From Closterium sp. Naga37s-1 (Eukaryota > Streptophyta > Zygnematophyceae > Desmidiales > Closteriaceae), in the NCBI GenBank assembly GCA_947471745.1, contig CANJKZ010000068.1:1531001-1595000 (forward strand): DNA of 64,000 nucleotides, read 5' to 3'. The notes beneath the pieces are model-generated. The model was not told the DNA's origin. It saw nothing but the letters and a program-made list of their open reading frames with translations, and did not search any database. A program made the translations under genes and the position numbers. Positions 40,205 to 51,615 of the stretch are shown here, piece after piece (the first letter of the stretch is position 1; every line of letters begins with the position of its first letter).

Positions 40205-40647
40205 TGTTGGAAACAAGTAATCAACGCTTCTTATGTGTCGTAACATCAGACTGTTAACGAGGTGAACTACAGCGCAGCAATGGCGAGTCAACTGAAGAGG
40301 TTGACAGAAAAGTAACAGCTGGAGGTTACGCGAAGGCCAAAGGTCAGCGACCTTTGACTCGACAAATACAGCGCGACAGCAAGGACAAACAACTGACTCG
40401 GTATTGAGCAGTTGCCCGAGTCGTCACTGTATCGAACCGCAACAACAACAGTAAAACAATCATTGCATCCTTTCATATTCCTTGTAATCTTATAAAAGCT
40501 TGTATTATTTCATCATAATCAATCTATCTTGCCCTCACACACCAACGCAAGGTGGTTCAACAATTTATCACTAAACGCTTCCGCAATACAATATACTTAT
40601 TGGAGTCTTAGCCTTGAACGATCCTAAGGGCTTTTCTCAGCCCAACA
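40205..40647 (+). repeat. copia-C 5' LTR
   Basis: 443 bp, TG...CA ends. It contains TATAAAAGC at about 40491-40499, a plausible element promoter. The primer-binding site TGGTATGAGAGC follows at 40648. Confidence 0.95.
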
Positions 40648-40708
40648 TGGTATGAGAGCAGACAAGGCAAAACCCCACCTCGTTCCAACTCCTACAATAT
40701 CAGAAGAC

Positions 40709-42645
40709 ATGGCAACACAAAAGGAGAGAAGCTCCTCTAACGGCTCTCCCGGCACTACTCCTACTCCACCTCCAGCCTCTGGCCTACAGACAGAGGGAGG
40801 CACGGTAACAAGACCAGCTGCTGAGTCCACAGAAACTCCTGCGAACCAAACGACCGGCTTCGACCCAAACATGATGGAGAAGTTCTTCTCCTTCATGTCC
40901 TTCTACGAACAGCACCAGCAAACAGCACCTGCGCAGTCAAACAACAGCGACAACAACGACGGTGTCACGCCCATGAGTCTTGATGGCTCATCCTACGCGC
41001 GCGGAAATCAGCAGCAACCCACATTCGCTCCGTACGAGCATCAACGCGGCTCCATTAGCTTCATGCCGCATCAGCAGCCTTCACCTTGACAAGAAAAGAC
41101 ACTGGACGCACTTCAGGTTCAATCGCAGTTTGCACACGTCTTAAAGCTGCAGACATCAAGACCATTCGACAGGAAAGACTTCTATACCTGGTCATTCGAG
41201 TTCGAGCTGATGATGGAAGGCGCGCAAGTCCTCGGATTCTTCGACGGTTCCCTGCCATACCCAACGCACGGAACGCAGTATGACAAGCAGCAATATACGT
41301 ATCAGTCGCTGATGGCGTACACGATTCTGTTACGCAACATAACACCAAACGAACAGCAGAAGATCCGGTCTTATCGGGGATACGACAACTATGCCGAGCT
41401 CGCGTACAACCACTTGAAGAACCTGTATCAAGCAACAGACAGCGTCAATCAGAGCCGGTTAATGGCACAGCTGACAACAGTGGAAATGAAACCTGGTGAA
41501 AAAGGGATGGCGTATATCAGCTGTTGTCGCGGACTGCGCGACAGACTCCTTCGATGCGGAGGAGCGATATCTGAAGAAGCCTTCGTCACTGTCATCATTG
41601 CTGGACTTGGTCCCCATTGGCGCTCCACCCGAGCCCTTCTCCGAGCTCACGGGAAGATCTCTGAAGCAGCACTTTGAGCCGAAATTCACGCCGAGCAGCA
41701 AGACATGGGCGTGCACGCGGAAAATCACGCCGAATAACGTTAGTACCTGAGTTCGCTTTTCACACTCAACGACGGTACAACAACAACAACATCCGACAGA
41801 ATAAGCATCAACCACAACGGCACGTACCACCGTTCTGCCACCTTTACAAGACGTCAGGACATCCTTGCACACACTGCCCAAATCAGCTGCAGTCAACGCC
41901 ACCGCAATGTCAACTTCGGCCCTCAAGCAGTCAAGTGGCCTCCACACAGGCGCACTCCACCAGTCAAAGGCAGTCTTCAACGACATCGACGACGCAATCT
42001 GCACAAGGAACAAGAAACATCGTCAGCTGTATGGCGAGATTGACACACTCCTGCATCACCGAGTCACCGCCCCACTACTCACCGGAAGAACAACTCGACG
42101 AAAGGACCCCTCGTCGCGAGTCTTTGGAACCGAACCCGACGTACACAGCCATCGCCAAGAGCGAGCCGTCCAGGAAAGGCACCTGGTTCTTGGAAAGCTG
42201 CTGCGGACAACACATGTGCTCCTCAGGTCACTTCGTTCAACGGGAACATCAACTGCAGCGTGAAGTCGTCATCACCGTCGCCAACAACCAGAACCTGCGC
42301 ACACGAAGACAAGGGATAGTTCAACTTCAGTCACGAGAGACTAACGTTATTATGCAAATGTCGAAAGTCTTAATTGCAGAAGGACTCGGCTACAACTTAC
42401 TTAGCGTCAGTCAACTGATGGCGAAAGGAATTCATCTTGAAGCAGACAGCATCACTCAGGAGTTCAAGCTGTACCACGGGAGAGGTGGACTCTACATCGG
42501 CAAAGCGGTCCTGAAGAAGAACGTCTTCGTTCTTGACTTCGTTCCAGACCAAGGCACCGCCGACAGCGATGCCATTGTCAATTTCGCCTCCTGGACACAC
42601 CCGCCAGATCTCGACCCCGACTTCAGTCCTGGAGGCTTCTGATAC
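40709..42645 (+). pseudogene. copia-C gag and protease, broken
   Basis: The gag start MATQKERSSSNGSPG is followed by a Pro/Thr/Gln-rich N-terminus, a TGA at 41087-41089, and then in the same frame a UBN2-like capsid region (WSFEFELMMEGAQVLGFFDG...) to a stop at 41677. The next frame (41674-42642) carries a nucleocapsid-like piece and protease sequence. There the usual DSGA active site reads ESCCGQHM, followed by NLLSVSQLMAKGI. The catalytic Asp is therefore lost. At least two frame changes and one nonsense codon are present. Confidence 0.8.
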
Positions 42646-42996
42646 TCGCACACTATACCTGAAGTAGAACGAACAAGAGCGTTAGCAACAATCCAACAAA
42701 CATTGGCAGCAGCAGAGACAATACCGGCAGCAGCAGAGACAACATCGGCAGCAGCAGAGACAACACTGTCAGCAGCAGAGACAACACCAGCAGCAGTAGA
42801 GGCAACACCGACTACGACACCATCAACGGCACCAGCTCCACTCGACGATACTGCACCGACTCGTGCTCAGCAGTTAACTCCCACACCACGATAAGTCCAC
42901 AGAAGCGCCAACTTCACCGCCGGTTTTTATCCCAACTCCGACCTGTACAGGCGCTCACCCGGACATCGCGCTGGCGAAGACATCTGGCACGCAAGA

Positions 42997-44178
42997 ATGG
43001 GACACCCGAAAAACACAACGTTAAACAACACGATCCGAGCAGGCATCCTTGATAAAGATTCACTACTTCTACTCGACGGCAGAGAACTTCAACGAGTCCG
43101 CGGAACGTGTTTTACCTGCCCCGAAGCCGACTTATCGCATCAGCCGTTCGTCTCTCACCACAACCCAAGCGCACCAGCGTACGCACCACTGGAGAAGGTG
43201 TACAGCGACATACTGTACAATCGTGAACCCGGGCAAGGAGCCTATAACTACGTCATCACGTTCATCGACGCCGCCACACGATACGTCTGGCACTTCAACC
43301 TCCCGAGTCGCGACATGGCCCTCGACGCTTTCGTCGCTTGGCTTCCAGCAGCAGAACGAGAATCAGGAGTGAAGCTGAAAAGTTTCCAGTCAGACGGGGG
43401 AGGGGAATATCAGTCACAGAAATTCAAGGACTACCTAGCGGAAAGAGGCATCAAAAGGCTCATCTCCCTTCCCTACACCCATCAACAGCAAGGCGTGGCA
43501 GAAAGAATGAACAGGACTCTTCAGAACACCATGCGCAAACTGTTGCGTGGCATGCGGCTACCCAACCACCAGTGGCCCGAGGCGATGGACCACGCTGTCA
43601 TGCTGCACAACTTGCTCTCGTCATCATCTCTCCCGAACAACACATCACCACACCTGCTGTGGACAGGAAATTCGGGCAGCAGAAAAATGTTGGGAGTGTT
43701 TGGCTGCATGGTACAGTACCGACTCCCAGCTGCACGAGCTGGCCGATTTTCTCAACGTGCACAGTGGGGAGTACACCTAAGCATCGAAAAACATTACAAC
43801 ACATGGAAGATTTTCTACGTCCACTCAAAGGAAACAGTAGCAGCACGTGACGTGATTTTCTACGAACGACTCACCCTCTCAACATACCTTGCCAACCTGG
43901 AAGAAGACCGAGACCCCACAGGTGGATTTCATGGTGACCGAGCCTTCGCTTTGGCAGCGAACGAAGCTGACTGGGACGAGCAGAATGTGGACGGAGCTTC
44001 GGAGGAAGCCGGACCTCTTCCCTACTGTTCCGTCGACGTCCCAATGGACGACGAAAACCCTCGCGAAAGCATCAACGCCGAAGTCTATTACCACTTCGCC
44101 GACAACGGTTACGTTACACCTGCAGGAGTCAACACCGACGAAGCAGAATGCGTAGGACCCAACTTCACACCTGATCCA
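42997..44178 (+). pseudogene. copia-C integrase region, truncated by E1
   Basis: It has the zinc-binding/pre-integrase tail (CFTCPEADLSHQPF), then a core with DILY, FIDAATRYVWHF, SDGGGEYQS and HQQQGVAERMNRTL, containing the expected D, D and E residues. It runs open to GPNFTPDP, where E1 interrupts it at 44178. The reading continues after the insertion at 51616. Confidence 0.85.
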
Positions 44179-44302
44179 TGTCAGACTTATATGACATAGC
44201 TACTGTAGGCTATAGTGGGGTAGCACATATGGGGTACAGTTTTCTAGGGTTTGCTTTTGTACCCAACTTTCCTTTAGTCATTTCATTCCTCGTTTCTTCT
44301 CA
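44179..44302 (+). repeat. copia-E1 5' LTR
   Basis: 124 bp, TGTCAGACTT...TTCTCA. Unusually short for a plant copia LTR. Related to the 125-bp E2 LTR. Confidence 0.95.
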
Positions 44303-44399
44303 TGGTATCGAGCAGGTTCCCTAGTGGGAACACTTCCTAGGGCCCACCACGAATCTTTTTTTTTCCTGCCCGGAGCGCGCTTTGCTCCTGCCCGAGTCG

Positions 44400-45260
44400 C
44401 GCCCTGTGTGCCCTCCCTACCGTCGCGCCCTCTCACGGCCCCTCACGGTCCCTTCGCGTCGCCCTTAGCGGCCCCTCTCACGGCCCCCTGCGCCGCCCTT
44501 ACGGCCCCTCGTGCCACCCTTACGGCCCCTCGCGCCGCCCTTACGGCCCCTTACGGCCCCTCACGCCGCCCGTCGGCCCCTCGCGCCGCCCTTAGCGGCC
44601 CCTTACGGCCCCTCGCGCCGTCCCTTACGGCCCCTCGCGCGACCCCTTACGCCCCTTACGGCCCCTCCCGCGGCCCCTTACGGCCCCCTACGGCCCGTCG
44701 CCGCCCTCCGCGGCCCCTCGCGCCGCCCTATCACGGCCCGTCGCCGCCCTCCGCGGCCCCTCGCGCCGCCCTTCACGGCCCCTTCGCCGCCCTTCGCAGC
44801 CCTGTCGCCGCCCCCCCTCCGGCCCGCCGTCGCCGCCCCTGCCGCAGAGGCCGCCGCCGTCCCTGCAGCAGCAGCCGCAGCCGTCGCCAGCAGCAGCCGC
44901 CACCACCTCCCTCGGGGCCGCAGCTGCTGCCGCCGCTGACTGCACCCGCCGGGGCGCCTCGGCCCTACCGGCGCCGCTCCACCCGGCCCCGCCGCCGCTC
45001 CCCGCGCGGCCCCGCCGTCACCACCGAGCCGCCGGCGCCGCCGAGCTGCTGCCGAGCTGCCCGATCCACCCGAGCCGCCCGAGCCGCCGCGCCACCTGAG
45101 CCGCCCGTGCTGCCGAGCCGCCGTACCGCCGAGCCGCCCGAGCCGCCCGAGCCGCCGAGTCGCCGAGCCGCTGTTGCTGCCGAGCCGCCGTACCGCCGAG
45201 CCGCCCGAGCCGCCGAGTTGCCGAGCCGCTGAGCCGCCGAGCCACCCGAGCCGCCCTGTC
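44400..45260 (+). repeat. copia-E1 leader: CGGCCCCT-type and GAGCCGCC-type repeats
   Basis: Irregular tandem GC-rich units (TTACGGCCCCTCGCGCCGCC; then GCCGAGCCGCC). They yield long Pro/Ala/Arg frames that are unlikely to be protein. A similar leader exists in E2 (53690-54370) with a different unit. Confidence 0.85.
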
Positions 45261-45330
45261 TGGTAAGAGCAGCGCCTCTGTCACTGCACTGCCCTTACCC
45301 TACTGTTCGCGCTGCTAGTCTACTGCTGTC

Positions 45331-46422
45331 ATGGCTACCCCTAGTGTCCTCGCTTTTGACGCTGAGGGTCGGGCCATTGACTTTGACGTCTGGGTAGATG
45401 ACCTGCAGCTTTTCCTACAGTGCGATAGGGCAGACGGTCTCTCCCTCTTTGACCTCACCTCTGGTGCCTCTCTTGCCCCTGCTGCTGATGCCGACGCCAC
45501 TGTTCGCTCACAGTGGGCCACTCGCGATGCTGCTGCACGTCTTGCTGTGCGTCGCCACCTGCCTACCTCTGAGCGTGCGCACTTTAGCCAGTACAAGAAT
45601 GCTCAGACCTTGTACGACGCTGTAGTTGCACGCTACTCCTCCCCTGCCACTGCTGCACTGAGCCGCCTCATGCTACCGTACCTCTTCCCTGACCTTGCTG
45701 CCTTTCCCACAGTCGCTGACCTCATTACGCACCTCCGCACTAGTGACACTCGCTACCGTGCTGCGCTTCCTGCTGAGTTCTGCGCCAAGAACCCCCCCCC
45801 CATGTACATCACCCTCTACTACATAGTCACCCGGCTCCCTGACTCCCTTCGCGTAGTCAGGGACCACTTCCTCTCAGTTTGCCCCACCACTCTCACCGTT
45901 GACCTCCTCGAGAAGGCCCTCCTAGCAGCAGAAAAGAGCATAGTAGCTGTCGGAGCCTCTCGTGGTGACCCTCGCACCCCCATCTTTGAGGGGTGTTCCC
46001 CCTCCCCCCTTTTGCCCTCTGTTGCCTCTGCTGCTGCGGCCGACCTCGTTGGGCTTGAGTCGGTCGGTGCGGCGTCTACCCCTAGCGGGAGACGCCGCCC
46101 TGGCAAGGGCAAGGGGGGCAGGGGCACTGGAGGAGCTAGCGGGGGCGGTGGAGGCGGCGGTGGAGGCGGTGGAGGGGGTGGGGGTGGCGGTGGGGGTGGT
46201 GGCGGGGGTGGAGGTGTCGGTGGCGGCAGTGGAGGCGGAGGCGGCGGCGGCGGTGGCGGTGGGAGCGGAGGTGGCGGCGGTGGAGGAGGCGGCGGCGGAG
46301 GAGGTGGAGCTGGTCGGGGTAGCGCTGCGCAGAGGGTCGGCTCCGGTGGTGGTCAGCGCCAGCAGCAGCAGCAGCAGCAGCAGCGCCCTCGTGACATCCC
46401 CCCCCCCTCAGCAGCTCCGTGA
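45331..46422 (+). CDS. copia-E1 gag with long glycine tract
   Basis: The 363-codon frame starts MATPSVLAFDAEGRAIDFDVW. Residues 1-200 are the capsid-like UBN2 region (LFLQCDRADGLSLFDL, YSSPATAALSRLMLPYLFPD). Then comes a region of about 100 residues that is nearly all glycine (46140-46330) and an RQQQQ tract. The frame ends at a poly(C) run (46398-46410), after which the nucleocapsid and pol continue in another frame. Gag forms the particle. The glycine tract probably takes the place of a nucleocapsid spacer. The poly(C) shift may be real or a homopolymer error. Confidence 0.8.
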   Translation: MATPSVLAFDAEGRAIDFDVWVDDLQLFLQCDRADGLSLFDLTSGASLAPAADADATVRSQWATRDAAARLAVRRHLPTSERAHFSQYKNAQTLYDAVVARYSSPATAALSRLMLPYLFPDLAAFPTVADLITHLRTSDTRYRAALPAEFCAKNPPPMYITLYYIVTRLPDSLRVVRDHFLSVCPTTLTVDLLEKALLAAEKSIVAVGASRGDPRTPIFEGCSPSPLLPSVASAAAADLVGLESVGAASTPSGRRRPGKGKGGRGTGGASGGGGGGGGGGGGGGGGGGGGGGGGGVGGGSGGGGGGGGGGGSGGGGGGGGGGGGGGAGRGSAAQRVGSGGGQRQQQQQQQQRPRDIPPPSAAP

Positions 46423-49400
46423 GTGGTACGCTGCACGCCAGCGGGGTGGGGGTACTGGTCCGTGCACCTACGTCCTACGCACCGGAGACCGCGCGGGTGA
46501 GCAGTGCTGGGGTGCGCACTCCACCCAGCGCTGCTTTGGCCGCCTGACGGACGCTTGGCGTCACCAGTTCCCTGAGGCCACTGAGATCCCCCGCTGGGGT
46601 GAGCTGTCTAGGGCGGGTGTAGCTGTCTTTGACTTTGACTTTGATGCTATTCTTGCTGCCATGTATACTGTGACTATTAGTGATGAGGGTGACTGTTACC
46701 GGTGTTTTCCGCCCGACCCGGGCATTGAGTCTGCTGCTCTAGGTACTGGTGCGGCTGCTGCTCTAGGTGCTAGCGAGGCTGCTGCTCTAGGTGCTCGTGC
46801 GTCTGCTCCCTCAGGTGCTGGTGAGTCTGCTCTCTCAGGTTCTACGTCGGCTTCGGCCTCCCACACCTTCACCCTTGACTCGGGGGCTTCTCGCTCCTTC
46901 TTTCGAGACCACACCACACTCACGCCGCTTGGCCGGCCAGTTGCAGTCTCTCTGGCAGACCCCTCTGGGGGTCCTGTCCTTGCTCACTTCTCCACTGTCC
47001 TCCCGTGTCCGGCGGCCCCCTCTGGCACCCTGTCTGGTCTTTACCTCCCCTCGTTCTCTACGAACTTGGTGAGTGGTGCTGACCTACAGGATGCGGGGGT
47101 TCACCAGTTCACTCCTGCGAGTCAGCGGGTGACCCACTGCACGGACGCTCGGACAGGCCGACACCTGGCCACGTTTACACGTCGGCCGGGGTCGAGCCTG
47201 TACACACTGACCACTGCGTCTCCTCCAGTCACTGCGTCTGGTCAGGTAGCTGCGTCGGGTCAGGTGTTTGCTGCAGCGTCCAGGTCTGGTCCTGAGTCTG
47301 CCCCCTGTTCGTGTCGCCTTCTGTCTCACGAGACTCTCCTCTGGCACCACCGCCTTGGTCACCCCTCCCTGCTTCGTCTCCGAGGCATGGCCTCCCGTGT
47401 CCTTGTCTCTGGTCTTCCCCGGTCCCTCCCTCCCCTTCCTCTGGGGCCTGGCCCTACCTGCGTCCCCTGTGTCGAGGGGCGGCAGCGGGCTGCCCCTCAC
47501 TCCTCCCAGTTTCCTCCGACAGAGGCCCCGCTGCAGACGCTTCACATGGACGTGTGGGGCCCGGCCCGCGTCCGTGGACAGGGTCACGAGCGCTACTTCC
47601 TGCTGGTGGTTGACGACTACTCGCGTTACACCACAGTCTTCCCCTTGCGCAGCAAGGGTGATGTCACTGAGGTGTTGATCGACTGGATCCGCGCAGCTCG
47701 TCTCCAGCTCAGGCAGAGCTTCGGCTCGGACTTTCCTGTTCTGCGTCTGCACTCTGACAGAGGTGGAGAGTTCTCCTCTGGCCTTCTGCGAGCCTACTGT
47801 CGTGCACGAGGCATCCGCCAGACCTTCACGCTTCCGGACTCTCCACAGCAAAATGGGATTGCTGAGCGCCGCATTGGCATGGTCATGGACGTCGCCCGTA
47901 CGTCCATGATGCATGCGGCTGCCCCCCATTTTCTGTGGCCGTTTGCGGTTCGGTACGCAGTGCATCAGATCAACCTTCACCCCAGGGTCTCCATGCCGGA
48001 GACCTCCCCAGCTTTGCTGTGGACGGGGAAGGTTGGCGATGCGTCTGCGTTCCGTGTCTGGGGATCTCGGGCGTTTGTCCGCGACTTGTCTGCGGACAAG
48101 CTGTCCCCTCGTGCTGCTCCTTGCGTCTTCCTTGGCTTCCCCCCTGACGCGCCAGGGTGGCAGTTCTACCACCCCACCTCTCGCCGTGTTCTGTCCTCCC
48201 AGGACGTCACGTTTGACGAGTCGGTCCCCTACTACCGCCTCTTCCCCTACCGCACTCCGTCCCTCCCCCCACCACCGCTCTTCCTTGTGCCAGGTCCCCC
48301 CCCCGGTAGATCCCCTCCCCCCTCAGGGTCCTGCCCCTTCAGGTGTGTCCCAGGTAGACGCAGTCGAGCCTTTCGAGGTTACTGGTGACTCTGGTGCTGC
48401 TGAGGGTGCTGAGCCTGGGGGTGCTGACTCTGGGGGTGCTGAGCGTGTGGGTGCTACGCCTGGGGGTGCTGAGCCTGAGGGTGCTACTACTGGGGGTCCT
48501 GAGCCTGGGGGTGCTGAGCCTGGGGGTGCTACTACTGGGGGTGCTGAGCCTGGGGGTGCTGAGCCTGGGGGTACTACGCCTGGAGGTGCTGAGCCTGGGG
48601 GTGCGGAGCCTGAGGGAGCTGGGCCTGCTCGTGTGGCGTCTGGCGGTGCTGAGCCTGGAGGTTCTCCGGGTGCTTCGTCTCGGCGGGAGCCACTCTCTCC
48701 ACCGGAGCTGCGCGAGTGGTTTGCCCGGCGCTGGAGGCGTGCTGCTGGAGCTGGAGGTTCTTCGGCTGCTGAGGGTGCTGGTGCCGTGGGTCCCGGAGGT
48801 GCTCGTACTGGGAGTACTGGAGCTGCTGGGCCTGCGGGTACGACTGGAGCTGGAGCTGCTGAGGGTGTTGGCGCTGAGGCTACTGCTGTCGGTCCTGGAG
48901 GCGGTCCTACTGGGGGTGCTACTGGTGCTGCTGGAGGTACTGGAGCTGGAGGTGCTGCTGGCGCTGGTGCTGCCGCTGGGGGTACTGGTGCTGTCCCTGC
49001 TGTGTCTGGAGTCGTCGCGCGGCCTCGGCCGTACTTCGTTCCGCTCCTTCAGCAGGTTCTCGGTCTCCCGCCTTCTTCTAGTCCTCCTCCTCCCTTAGAG
49101 TGTCCACAGCCTGTCCCGTCACAGTTACAGTTACAGCCGGCCTCCCCACTGCCCGCTCCTTCTCCCTACACTGGTCCTACTGGAGGTCTTACTGAGCGTC
49201 GTGAGCCTGCGTCTCGCCCTGCGTCGCCTGTCCGTGCTGCTCGCACTAGTGGTCGTGGTTCGCGTCAGTGTCCTCCTCCTGTCCCTGGCACGCACCGGAT
49301 GTCTCTGCGTCCGTCCACTGCTCCTCTGCGTGCCCCTTTGCCTTCTCCTCCTGAGTCCTCTCTTCCTGCTCTTCCTGACCCGGAGTCGGATTCCTTTCGT

Positions 49401-51284
49401 GCTGCCAGTCCGACTGTCACGCGTCTCCTTGCTACTGTTGTCACTGACCCTTCCTTTGAGTCCACTGCTGCGTCTGCCCTAGTTGCTGAGCTCGTCGACT
49501 TTGCTGCTCGCTGTCGTCTAGACTACGCTGCTAGTCTTGTTGCTAAGTCTGAGTCTGTCTGTCCTCCGTCCGTCGGGGGTGAGTGTGCCCTTGGCACGGA
49601 CGTCCTTGAGGACAGGCAGGAGGAGTTCCAGTGTCTGGCTGCTGCTTCACCTCATCTCGTGTCCGTACTGCTTACCCCTGAGGGAGACCCGGATGCACTT
49701 GACATCCCGACTCCGCGCTCTTACGCGGAGGCGATAGAGGGTCCCTACTCCTCTCAGTGGCTGGCAGCTATGGACGCAGAGATGGCTTCCTGGAAGTCCA
49801 CAGGCACCTACGTTGACGAGGTTCCCCCACCTGGGGCGAACATCGTCAGTGGCATGTGGATTTTCAGGGTGAAGCGGCCGCCGGGTTCTCCGCCTGTCTT
49901 CAAGGCGCGTTACGTGGCTCGTGGCTTCAGTCAGCGGCAGTGAGTTGACTACTTTCAGACCTTTTCTCCCACCCCGAAGATGACCACTCTTCGGGTTCTG
50001 CTGCACATAGCTGCTCACCACGACTACGAGCTGCACTCTCTTGACTTCAGCACTGCTTTCTTACAGGGTAGCCTGCACGAGGAGATCTGGCTGCGCCGCC
50101 CACCTGGCTTCACTGGGTCCTTTCCTCCTGGCACCCAGTGGAGCCTCCGGAGGCCAGTCTACGGTCTCCGCCGGGCACCGCGTGAGTGGCACGACACACT
50201 GAGGACTACACTTGCGGCTCTTGGGTTTGCTCCCTCTACTGCCGACCCGTCGCTGTTTCTGCGCACCGACACTTCTTTGCCGCCGTTCTACATCCTCGTG
50301 TACGTCGACGACTTGGTCTTCGCCACAACTGACACTGCTGGACTCGCCCACGTGAAGTCCGAGCTGCAGAAGAGACACACGTGCACAGACCTGGGTGAAC
50401 TGCGCAGCTACCTTGGCTTGCAGATCACCCGGGACAGAGCACGCCGCACCATTACCCTGACTCAGTCACACATGGTGCAGCAGGTCCTTCAGCGCTTCGG
50501 CTTCACGTACTCCTCGCCTCAGGCCACTCCTCTGCCTACTCGCCACTCGCTCTCAGCTCTGCCTTCGGATGAGTCCGTAGAGTCGAGTGGCCCGTACCCA
50601 GAGCTTGTTGGCTGCCTCATGTACCTGATGACCTGCACACGACCTGACCTTGCATACCCTCTTAGCATTCTTGCACGCTATGTTGCTCCTGGGAGACACA
50701 GACCGGAGCACATGGCTGCAGCGAAGAGGGTGTTGCGCTACTTGTGCAGTACGTCGGGCATGGGGCTTGTGCTTGGAGGGCAGAGTCCAGTGGTCCTCAC
50801 TGGGCACGCAGACGCTTCTTGGGCTGACGACCAGGCTACGCAGCGGTCGTCACAGGGTTACACCTTCAGCCTTGGTTCCGGCTCTGTTTCGTGGCGGGCT
50901 ACCCGCTCGTCTTCTGTTCTCGGCTCCAGTTGTGAGGCTGAGATCTACGCCGGGGCCATGGCTGCACAGGAGCTTCGCTGGCTCACCTACCTGCTCACTG
51001 ACCTCGGAGAGCCGCCTCGTTCTCCTCCAGTGCTGTACGTAGACAACAAGGCCATGCTGGCCTTGTGTCGAGAGCAGAGACTGGAGCACAGAACGAAGCA
51101 CATTGCTCTCCGCTACTTCCTTGCTCGTGAGCTACAGCAGCGTGGTCAGCTACGGCTTGCGTACGTGGCCTCTGAGGCCAACACTGCTGATATCTTCACC
51201 AAGGCACTTCCGCCTTGTGATCATCAGCGCTTCTGTACTCAGCTGGGTCTTGTGCCTACCTTGCCTCACTTGCTCACCCCTTGA
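46410..51284 (+). pseudogene. copia-E1 pol, one frameshift and one nonsense codon
   Basis: Nucleocapsid-like Cys motif (GEQCWGAHSTQRCFGRL), protease FTLDSGASRSFF, pre-integrase WHHRLGHPSLLRL, integrase with VVDDYSRYTTVF, HSDRGGEFSS and NGIAERR, then a frameshift in a C-run near 48300. Next is a tandem EPGGA linker (48400-48660) and further Gly/Ala repeats, reverse transcriptase with YVDD, and RNase H with HADASWADD and the typical end ANTADIFTKALP. A TGA at 49941-49943 interrupts the RT start (GFSQRQ), where E2 has GGA. All catalytic residues seen are intact. Stop at 51282-51284. Confidence 0.9.
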
Positions 51285-51491
51285 CCTTGCTTGTACTGTT
51301 GCATATATATATACACCTGCTCTTGCTTGTCTAGCCTTATATATATATGCAATCCTGTATGTGAACTGGCCTTGTGGCCTTGAACTTGTGCTCGGAATGT
51401 GTGGTGACTTTGTGATCCACCCTGAGCTTGTTTTGCTTTGCTTGACTGGTCTTGTGACCCCTTGTTCTCCCCCACTTTGCCTATGGGGGTG

Positions 51492-51615
51492 TGTCAGACT
51501 TATATGACATAGCTACTGTAGGCTATAGTGGGGTAGCACATATGGGGTACAGTTTTCTAAGGTTTGCTTTTGTACCCAACTTTCCTTTAGTCATTTCATT
51601 CCTCGTTTCTTCTCA
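51492..51615 (+). repeat. copia-E1 3' LTR
   Basis: Identical to the 5' LTR except for one G/A change. Confidence 0.95.

Larger units (their letters stand above)
44179..51615 (+). mobile_element. copia-E1: young Ty1/copia element nested in copia-C
   Basis: 124-bp LTRs (44179-44302 and 51492-51615) differ at one base. The target duplication is ATCCA (44174-44178 and 51616-51620). The primer-binding site TGGTATCGAGC is at 44303 and the polypurine tract CTATGGGGGTG comes before the 3' LTR. Total 7437 bp. The 5' leader (44330-45320) is made of GC-rich repeats, then gag and pol follow. Confidence 0.97.

Noticed and set aside
44324..45232. Pro/Ala/Arg-rich 302-codon frame in the E1 leader
   Set aside because: It reflects CGGCCCCT and GAGCCGCC repeats. 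The E2 leader has different repeats and no matching protein, and the true gag start is at 45331.
47084..48172. Minus-strand 362-codon frame opposite E1 pol, and the similar one at 56224-57204
   Set aside because: It is a shadow of the GC-rich pol frame. It has no domain and no codon pattern of its own.
48290..48310. Programmed ribosomal frameshift in E1 pol
   Set aside because: The shift lies in a C-run that is shorter in E2, where the frame is continuous. A homopolymer indel is simpler.
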